NCBI GenBank assembly: GCA_946541285.1
Contig: CAMNJG010000059.1
Location: forward strand, 1 to 7,750
From: an uncultured Clostridia bacterium
Lineage (GTDB): Bacteria; Bacillota; Clostridia; Peptostreptococcales; Anaerovoracaceae
Direction: 5' to 3'
Length of the DNA: 7,750 nt
The position numbers and the translations under genes were made by a program. A model generated the notes under the pieces. It did no database searches, was not told the DNA's origin, and saw only the letters and a program-made list of their open reading frames with translations. Positions 1 through 5,414 of the stretch are shown piece after piece. Each line of letters begins with the position of its first letter. The first letter of the stretch is position 1.

Positions 1-787
1 AAAGGATCAGGAAACGATGACGACAGGCGCGCATACTTTTACTTTTGTTTTCGCTCCGATGGTTCACTGGCCGGAAGTTATGTTTACCTATGATTCCACG
101 GCAAAGGTACTGTTTTCCGCAGACGCGTTCGGGAAGTTCGGGACACTGGATACCGATGAGGACTGGGCCTGTGAAGCCAGACGGTACTATTTCGGCATCG
201 TCGGCAAGTACGGCAGACCGGTACAGACCGTGCTGAAAAAGGCAGCGGCCCTGGATATTCAGATCATCTGTCCTCTCCACGGGCCGATCCTTTCGGAAAA
301 TCTGGAATATTACCTGGATCTGTATAATACCTGGTCTTCCTACGGTGTGGAAACAGAAGGAACCCTGATCTGTTATACCTCCGTTTACGGAAATACAGAA
401 AAGGCAGTCCGTCTCCTGGCAGAGAAGCTGGAAGAAGAAGGCTGCCCGAAAGTAGTCGTGAATGACCTGGCCCGCGAAGACATGGCGGAATGTGTCGAAG
501 ACGCGTTCCGTTACGGAAAAGTCGTACTTGCGACAACGACGTATAATAATGATATCTTCCCGTTTATGAAGCATTTCATTGACGATCTGCTGGAAAGAGA
601 TTTCCAGAATAAAAAACTCGCGTTTATCGAAAACGGAACATGGGCGCCAAATGCCGCGAAGATTATGAAAGCCGCATTTGAAAAAAGCAAAAATATCGAA
701 TACGCGGAAACGACCGTCACGATCCGTTCAGCAATGACGGAAGCGGAGGAAGCACAGATCGCGGCTCTGGCAAAAGAAATGAAATAA
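1..787 (+). CDS. A-type flavodiiron protein (FprA-like), 5' end cut by window
   Basis: The frame is open back to base 2, so the gene starts upstream. About 130 residues of the N-terminal metallo-beta-lactamase domain, with the HxExD iron ligands, should be missing. Numbering from the first ATG in view (base 17), the remaining diiron ligands are visible: His17 (MVHWPE), Asp36 (SADAFG) and His88 (CPLHGP). The 18-residue H-to-D spacing is the family's. A flavodoxin domain follows, with the FMN phosphate loop TSVYGNTE at 121-128 and a second FMN loop ENGTWAP near 206-212. Known members are cytoplasmic and reduce O2 to water and/or NO to N2O, protecting anaerobes. The D-to-H spacing (51) is shorter than the 60 recalled for the Moorella enzyme, as in many clostridial copies. 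Only 15 nt separate it from the kinase gene, with no terminator, so co-transcription is likely. Family assignment is firm; O2 versus NO preference cannot be told. Confidence 0.93.
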   Translation, partial: KDQETMTTGAHTFTFVFAPMVHWPEVMFTYDSTAKVLFSADAFGKFGTLDTDEDWACEARRYYFGIVGKYGRPVQTVLKKAAALDIQIICPLHGPILSENLEYYLDLYNTWSSYGVETEGTLICYTSVYGNTEKAVRLLAEKLEEEGCPKVVVNDLAREDMAECVEDAFRYGKVVLATTTYNNDIFPFMKHFIDDLLERDFQNKKLAFIENGTWAPNAAKIMKAAFEKSKNIEYAETTVTIRSAMTEAEEAQIAALAKEMK

Positions 788-802
788 CAGGAGAAGTGGG
801 CG

Positions 803-2128
803 ATGAATGAGAGATTGGAAAATGGTTTTCAGGTGAAAACTCTTTTTGGCGGAACTGTCACTGTGGAAAAATTCCTGGGAGAAGGTGGTCAGGGCTGTGT
901 CTACATGGCGGACTTCAACGGTGAGAAAAAAGCGCTCAAGTGGTATAAAAAGAGCAGTATGGGAGCAAGCCCGGACGCGTTTTATGAGAACATCAAGCAG
1001 AATGTCATGAGGGGAGCGCCAAGCGCGGAATTCCTCTGGCCGCTGGATATCACGGAATGGGCTGATGGCACATTCGGCTACATTATGGATCTCCGTCCGG
1101 ACGGATATTATGAGGTGACAGACTATATGCTGTGCCACGTAAGATTCCAGTCCTACCGCGCCATTATCGATGCCGCCATGAGCATCGTTTCCGCGTTCCG
1201 GATCCTGCATAATAAAGGATACAGCTACCAGGATCTGAATGATGGCAACTTTTTCATCCATCCTCAGACCGGAAGAGTGCTGATCTGTGATAATGATAAT
1301 GTGGCACCGGATGGTGTGGAAACCGGGATCATCGGGAAGCCACGCTATATGGCACCGGAGATCGTCCTGAAAAAGAACAAACCGGACAGTCTGAGTGACC
1401 GGTTTTCCATGTCGGTTATCCTGTATATCCTGTTCTGCCTCAATCATCCGCTGGAAGGTGAGCGGTACCTGGTCCCGGGTCTGACGCCGGCGCTGCAGGA
1501 GAAGCTGTACGGCAGTGAGCCACTGTTTATGTGGGATCCTGACAACGACAGCAACCGGCCGCATCCGGTAATCCACCAGAATTCGATTACGGTATGGGAG
1601 TACCTGCCGGATTATGTAAAGAATATTTTCCTGTCGGCGTTCAGCCAGAAGGCACTGCAGAAACCTTCGGCCAGACCGAGTGAGATTGAGTGGCTTAATG
1701 TGCTGACCAGATTCCGCAGTGAAATCGTCCGCTGTGAATGCGGCAACGAAATCTTCACACAGCAGGGGGAACCGTGCGATTGCGAAGTCTGCGGCCGTAA
1801 GGCGGACATCCCGTTCCGTCTGGAACTCAGCCAGTACAGCATTCCGGCCATTAAAGACAGCAGGATTTACCGCTGCCAGCTGGGTGTCTGTGACGAAACC
1901 GATGCCCTGACGCCGGTGGCACAGGTTGTCGCCAAAAAAGATTCCGGCGCGCTGGGAATCCGGAACAAGAGCAAAAAGCGCTGGGATGCCATCACGACGA
2001 AAGGTACGTCCCGTAAGGTGGCACCGGAGGAAGTCATTCCACTGAAAGATGGCATCGTGTTTGATACCGGTGAAGAATCCATCACAATCAGAGCAAATGA
2101 GAAGGAGGAAGAAAATGCCTCAGATTAA
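803..2128 (+). CDS. TerY-P-type Ser/Thr protein kinase with zinc ribbon and C-terminal beta domain
   Basis: 441 aa; start chosen by AGGAGA 8 nt upstream. The kinase domain spans about residues 18-300: Gly-rich loop GEGGQG (26-31), ATP-anchoring Lys46 (ALKWY), catalytic loop YQDLNDGN with Asp144 and metal-binding Asn149, a DFG-like DND with Asp163, and APE at 184-186. The usual HRD His is Tyr142 and the HRDLK-type Lys is Asn146, so the loop is atypical, but the Mg- and proton-acceptor positions are kept and activity is plausible. A Cys cluster follows (C311, C313, C325, C327, C330), read as a zinc ribbon. Residues ~335-441 look like a beta-rich domain with some FHA-like flavour (LGIRNKS, then IPLKDGI); that is a weak inference. 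There is no membrane segment, so it is cytoplasmic. It is followed, with a 14-nt overlap, by the vWA gene and then PP2C, the partners expected for TerY-P kinases. Likely substrates are the vWA protein or other products of this operon. Confidence 0.88.
   Translation: MNERLENGFQVKTLFGGTVTVEKFLGEGGQGCVYMADFNGEKKALKWYKKSSMGASPDAFYENIKQNVMRGAPSAEFLWPLDITEWADGTFGYIMDLRPDGYYEVTDYMLCHVRFQSYRAIIDAAMSIVSAFRILHNKGYSYQDLNDGNFFIHPQTGRVLICDNDNVAPDGVETGIIGKPRYMAPEIVLKKNKPDSLSDRFSMSVILYILFCLNHPLEGERYLVPGLTPALQEKLYGSEPLFMWDPDNDSNRPHPVIHQNSITVWEYLPDYVKNIFLSAFSQKALQKPSARPSEIEWLNVLTRFRSEIVRCECGNEIFTQQGEPCDCEVCGRKADIPFRLELSQYSIPAIKDSRIYRCQLGVCDETDALTPVAQVVAKKDSGALGIRNKSKKRWDAITTKGTSRKVAPEEVIPLKDGIVFDTGEESITIRANEKEEENASD
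2102..2108 (+). promoter_or_regulatory. Shine-Dalgarno site that sets the vWA gene start
   Basis: AAGGAGG lies inside the 3' end of the kinase gene, 6 nt before the ATG at 2115. It picks that ATG over the in-frame ATG at 2049, which would add 22 residues unlike the vWA family and has no comparable site. The 14-nt overlap of the two genes suggests translational coupling. Confidence 0.8.
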
Positions 2129-2894
2129 TAATTTATCGGAAAGCCCTCGTAAGGAACTGCATGTCTTCTATGTACTGGATACTTCCGGGAGCATGGAGGG
2201 CGCGAAAATCAGCGCGCTGAACCACGCGATGGAAGAATGTACGGAAGCGCTGAAAACGCTGGCCAGAAGCAATGGCGACGCGAAAATGAAGATCGCGGTG
2301 ATGGAGTTCAATTCCGGCTGCAACTGGATCACTTCCAATGGTCCGGAAGATCTTGAAGAGGACTTTGAATATGAATATCTGAAGGCAGGCGGCCTGACGG
2401 ATATCGGCGCGGCGCTGAAAGAGCTGAACAGTAAGCTGTCCCGTCACGAATTCCTGAATTCGATGACAGGGGCACTGATGCCGGTGATCATTTTCATGAC
2501 CGATGGCTACGCGACCGATGATTACGCGAAAGCCCTGCAGGAGATCCGCAAAAACCGCTGGTTTGCCCGCGGGACCAAGATCGGCTTCGCGATCGGGGAT
2601 GATCCGGATTACAAGATGCTTTCTTCTGTTGTCGGAAACAGTGAAGCGGTCATCAAGACGACCGATCTGGAGCTTTTCAAGAGACTGATGCGCTTTGTTT
2701 CAGTTACAGCCTCCATGCTGGTGTCACAGTCCGCGACGACGCAGGCGGTCAATACCGGCGGGGATATCGTCAATCAGGCAAAGAAAGAACTGAACATTCC
2801 AAAGAACGCAACCGTAACTCTTGATCGCGCGGAGTATGATCCGGAACCGGTATGGGACGAAGAAGATGTTGGATGGGATGATGATGACTGGTAA
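2115..2894 (+). CDS. von Willebrand factor A domain protein, TerY-like
   Basis: 259 aa from ATG 2115, chosen for its strong ribosome site and because the product then begins close to the vWA fold. The metal-ion-dependent adhesion site is complete: DTSGS at 22-26 (Asp22, Ser24, Ser26), Thr95 in GGLTDIG, and Asp130 in FMTDGY. The domain runs to about residue 215. No signal peptide or membrane segment is seen, as in cytoplasmic TerY proteins. TerY proteins often carry a C-terminal zinc-ribbon domain; this one lacks it, and a matching domain is encoded separately at 4586-4933. The C-terminus is instead a short, very acidic and Trp-bearing tail (WDEEDVGWDDDDW). Family knowledge suggests a Mg-dependent scaffold or switch controlled by the neighbouring kinase and phosphatase. 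The partner is not known. It lies between those two genes, overlapping the first by 14 nt and 17 nt from the second. Confidence 0.9.
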   Translation: MPQINNLSESPRKELHVFYVLDTSGSMEGAKISALNHAMEECTEALKTLARSNGDAKMKIAVMEFNSGCNWITSNGPEDLEEDFEYEYLKAGGLTDIGAALKELNSKLSRHEFLNSMTGALMPVIIFMTDGYATDDYAKALQEIRKNRWFARGTKIGFAIGDDPDYKMLSSVVGNSEAVIKTTDLELFKRLMRFVSVTASMLVSQSATTQAVNTGGDIVNQAKKELNIPKNATVTLDRAEYDPEPVWDEEDVGWDDDDW

Positions 2895-2911
2895 GGCGAA
2901 GGAGTCTGAGC

Positions 2912-4522
2912 ATGAGCCAGATATATACATTTCATGAAACGTCCATAGGACACCTCCATATTCTGAACCACCTTTCCTGCGAAGACGCGTCGGCTTCTTT
3001 TTCAGCGGAAAACGGGAAGTATCATCTGGCGGCTGTCGCGGATGGACACGGATCGAAATCCTGTTATCGCAGCGCGACCGGCGCGAAAGCCGCCGTGGAA
3101 GTGGCGATGGAATGTATGAAACAGTTCGCGGAAGCCATGCTGCTGTCCAGGGAAACCGAGGATCGCTTTTACAAGGATATCCTTTCCGAGCGTTATCGCC
3201 AGATGACGATCCGCCACCTCACGGACACGATCCTCAAAGGATGGTATGACCGGATTTCAGAGGATTACCGTCAGAATCCGCCGACCGCGGCGGAGATGGA
3301 TGGCAATGTTCCGCCTGCCGGAGCGTCTGAGGAACTGGATTCCCATATTTACGGGACGACGCTGATCGCGGCGCTGCAGCTGGCGGGATGCCTGATCCTG
3401 CTCCAGCAGGGGGATGGCCGCTGTGAAGTCTTTTTCCGGAACGGCATTCCGGAGCAGCCGATTCCGTGGGATGGACGCTGCCAGGACAACGCGACGACCA
3501 GTCTCTGTGACCAGGACGCAAAAGAGAGTTTCCGCAACTGTATTGTTTACTGGGACAACCGTCATAAGGACGCGGTCTCAGAAGAACAGTATGAAGCCGA
3601 AGCTGTACAGAGCTATGGCAACGGAGTGATCCGCTTTTCCAGGACGCCGGTGATGGCCTGTTATCTCGGGACAGATGGCGTGGAAGACGCTTACAGGGAT
3701 ACTTATGAAGACATTGGCGGCAGTCATTCTGTGATGGGTGGTGTACATACTTTCTATAAAGATCTGACCTGCCAGATTGCGAACATGGAACCGGCGGCAT
3801 TTGAGAGTCACCTTGAAAAATGGCTTCCGGACTTCAGTGCAAACGGGAAATTCGGAAGCAGCGGCAGCGGTGATGATGTATCCGTCGCAGGCATTGTCGA
3901 CCTGGATTCCCTCCTGGACTGTACTGCGCAGTTTCAGAAGGATGTTGAAATCTATCAGCTGGAAGAACAGCTTTTCTGGAAAGAAGACCAGCTGCGCAGC
4001 AAGCAGCGAAAGCACAGTATTCTTCAGAAAAGGCTGAATGAGGCGGAAAAATCCCTGGCAGATGCCGAAAAATACCGGGAAGAACTTGGTGATACGATCG
4101 AAAGACGTAAAAAAGAACGGGATACCTGTTCGGAGCAGATCACGGATAAAGAACGGGAACTGGAATATTTCAATGATGATTTCCAGAGAGCCAACCAGAT
4201 GGAATGGAAATCCCAGCTTTTCTCAGACGATATCCTCGGGCTGATGGGCAATCTGTCGACCCTGATTTCGAGACGGGAAATGGAATATAATAATCTGAAG
4301 AAGGATCTGTCCGGATATGATGACCTGATTGAGCGGGAAGAAACGCTTCAGAGCGAGATGAAGGACAAGATCGCGGATCTGGAAGAGCGGCACAGAGAAG
4401 CGAAATCGTCGTTTGATGAGTATGACAGTGTCTACCGGGAGATTGAGCGGGAAAGAGATCAGATAAAGGAAGAAATCCGGAAGCTGCAGACGGTCGATGA
4501 AGGAAAGGAAGGCACGGTATAG
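2912..4522 (+). CDS. PP2C-family protein phosphatase with long C-terminal coiled coil
   Basis: 536 aa; AAGGAG sits 7 nt before the ATG. The PP2C catalytic domain covers about residues 1-335 and shows the family motifs in order: Asp25 (CEDAS), DGHG at 44-47, YGTT at 147-150, GDG with Asp168, TDG with Asp255, and GDDVSVA with Asp321/Asp322. The metal-binding acids expected for a Mg/Mn-dependent Ser/Thr phosphatase are therefore present. From about residue 346 to 530 the protein is almost all Glu/Lys/Arg-rich heptad-like helix, with a break near 430-450 (MEWKSQLF onward) that may be a hinge. Plain PP2C enzymes are about 240-300 aa, so this tail roughly doubles the protein. It probably mediates dimerisation or docking. 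In the TerY-P triad the phosphatase opposes the kinase encoded two genes upstream. No membrane segment is seen, so it is cytoplasmic. Confidence 0.9.
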   Translation: MSQIYTFHETSIGHLHILNHLSCEDASASFSAENGKYHLAAVADGHGSKSCYRSATGAKAAVEVAMECMKQFAEAMLLSRETEDRFYKDILSERYRQMTIRHLTDTILKGWYDRISEDYRQNPPTAAEMDGNVPPAGASEELDSHIYGTTLIAALQLAGCLILLQQGDGRCEVFFRNGIPEQPIPWDGRCQDNATTSLCDQDAKESFRNCIVYWDNRHKDAVSEEQYEAEAVQSYGNGVIRFSRTPVMACYLGTDGVEDAYRDTYEDIGGSHSVMGGVHTFYKDLTCQIANMEPAAFESHLEKWLPDFSANGKFGSSGSGDDVSVAGIVDLDSLLDCTAQFQKDVEIYQLEEQLFWKEDQLRSKQRKHSILQKRLNEAEKSLADAEKYREELGDTIERRKKERDTCSEQITDKERELEYFNDDFQRANQMEWKSQLFSDDILGLMGNLSTLISRREMEYNNLKKDLSGYDDLIEREETLQSEMKDKIADLEERHREAKSSFDEYDSVYREIERERDQIKEEIRKLQTVDEGKEGTV

Positions 4523-4585
4523 TTCTGCGTTTGATTCCGGCGAATTCTGGAAATCCGCATCGACAGAAAAAGAAAGGAACGGGAT

Positions 4586-4933
4586 ATGGAAGCGGCAGTG
4601 ATATTTGCCAAATGCCGTAAAAGAAATGGAATCTACGGCATGAGAGTACAGAAAATGGAGGATGGCGACTGGTGGCGTACATGGGCGTTTCCTGTGGAGG
4701 AAAGCAAAGCCTATGAAAAAGAGCTTCCGGCGAATTCGTTGCATGGCAATCTGTACAATACCAAACAGTATCCGGGCTGCCCTTACTGTGGCACCATCAA
4801 TCTGGTACAGTGCAATAAATGCAGAAAATTTACCTGCTGGAACGGGGAAAATCATCTGACCTGTCCGTGGTGTGACAATGAGATGGGAAACCTCGTGATC
4901 TCCGAGGTCAGTGTTTCCGGTAAAGACCGTTAG
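4586..4933 (+). CDS. Stand-alone TerY C-terminal (TerY_C-like) zinc-ribbon protein
   Basis: 115 aa; AAAGGA lies 7 nt upstream of the ATG. The sequence is rich in paired cysteines: Cys10, then C65-x-x-C68 (YPGCPYCG), C76-x-x-C79, Cys84 and C93-x-x-C96 (CPWC). The YPGCPYCG, CNKC and CPWC order, together with the preceding Trp-rich stretch (WWRTW at 29-33), matches my recollection of the metal-binding domain normally found at the C-terminus of TerY vWA proteins. Here it is a separate gene, placed two genes after a vWA protein that lacks it. The likely role is metal binding, one or two zinc sites, and association with the vWA protein or kinase; this is inferred from family and context. It ends 22 nt before the MoaE-like gene. 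Other zinc-ribbon families cannot be fully excluded without a profile search. Confidence 0.8.
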   Translation: MEAAVIFAKCRKRNGIYGMRVQKMEDGDWWRTWAFPVEESKAYEKELPANSLHGNLYNTKQYPGCPYCGTINLVQCNKCRKFTCWNGENHLTCPWCDNEMGNLVISEVSVSGKDR

Positions 4934-4952
4934 AAAGGAACGAAAAGGAACG
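4933..4952 (+). promoter_or_regulatory. Tandem duplicated Shine-Dalgarno region before the MoaE-like gene
   Basis: Two 10-nt near-copies stand head to tail, GAAAGGAACG (4933-4942) and AAAAGGAACG (4943-4952), differing at one base. The second places its AAAAGGA 6 nt before the ATG at 4956 and supports that start. The first overlaps the last base of the upstream stop codon. It may reflect slippage duplication or give a reserve ribosome site. Confidence 0.6.
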
Positions 4953-4955
4953 AAT

Positions 4956-5351
4956 ATGAGCAAAAGTATACCATCGATGGATGAATGGCTCGCAGAAGCG
5001 AAGCAGGCACCGGATGCCGACAAAGTAGGGATGTACCTGGTACATAATGGAATTGTCAGGAAAACGGCAAAAGCAAAAGTCCGGAAAGGAGAGACCGACG
5101 CGCCGGATGTTGTCCGTCTTTTCTTTGACAGCGACCAGGAGAAGGTCGAGGCTGCCATCGCGGAAGCGAAAAAAATGGAAGGCATCTACTATATCAGAGT
5201 CTGGCTGAACGAAGGCGAACTGGAGATCGGCGACAGCATCATGTACGTGCTGGTGGGCGGTGACATCCGTCCGCATGTAATCGACTGCCTGCAGAGCCTG
5301 GTCGGCACGATCAAGAATGAATGTGTTGTAGAGAAGGAAATCACTGATTAG
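4956..5351 (+). CDS. MoaE-like protein (molybdopterin synthase large-subunit family), short form
   Basis: 131 aa from ATG 4956. An in-frame ATG at 4911 would overlap the zinc-ribbon gene and lacks a good ribosome site. The MoaE pattern is clear: VGMYLVHNGIVR (24-35) corresponds to the family's opening strand ending in VR; GELEIGD corresponds to GELWPGD in E. coli MoaE; and residues from Arg105 to Lys127 align without gaps to the E. coli stretch from Arg104 to Lys126. Both catalytic lysines are kept (Lys120 and Lys127, equivalent to K119 and K126). Differences are loss of the HR pair before GEL (LN here), Ile for the His before Arg105, and an end only four residues after Lys127, removing the usual C-terminal tail. 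MoaE with MoaD inserts sulfur into precursor Z to form molybdopterin. No MoaD, MoaA, MoaC or molybdoenzyme is visible here, so cofactor synthesis or a recruited signalling role are both possible. Confidence 0.82.
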   Translation: MSKSIPSMDEWLAEAKQAPDADKVGMYLVHNGIVRKTAKAKVRKGETDAPDVVRLFFDSDQEKVEAAIAEAKKMEGIYYIRVWLNEGELEIGDSIMYVLVGGDIRPHVIDCLQSLVGTIKNECVVEKEITD

Positions 5352-5414
5352 GGAACGTCGCGCAGTTCCTCATTTGCGCGCAGTTTCAAAAAACTGAAAT
5401 TTAAAGAGGGTTGT
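5352..5414 (+). promoter_or_regulatory. Structured intergenic leader before the beta-propeller gene
   Basis: This 63-nt gap holds a direct repeat CGCGCAGTT (5359-5367 and 5377-5385, period 18) and several short pairings. CGCGCA 5359-5364 can pair with TGCGCG 5375-5380, GGAAC 5352-5356 with GTTCC 5365-5369, and CAGTTT 5381-5386 with AAACTG 5391-5396 around a CAAA loop. Some of these exclude each other. There is no T-tract, so it is not a plain terminator. It could tune expression or mRNA stability, or be an operator. The ribosome site AAAGAGG (5403-5409) sits just before the ATG at 5415. Confidence 0.35.

Noticed and set aside
728..1576. Long open frame on the - strand (282 codons)
   Set aside because: It lies opposite the kinase gene, has no recognisable domain, and the + strand frame shows full kinase motifs; it is a shadow of codon bias.
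4535..4737. 13-nt direct repeat TTCCGGCGAATTC (4535-4547 and 4725-4737)
   Set aside because: One copy is inside the zinc-ribbon coding region and there is no further structure; probably chance.
4911..4955. Upstream start for the MoaE-like gene
   Set aside because: It would overlap the zinc-ribbon gene, and the added 15 residues do not resemble the family; ATG 4956 has a good ribosome site.
4223..5185. Long open frame on the - strand (320 codons)
   Set aside because: It runs opposite three + strand genes with clear families and ribosome sites; its translation is Phe/Ser/Ile-rich without domain motifs.
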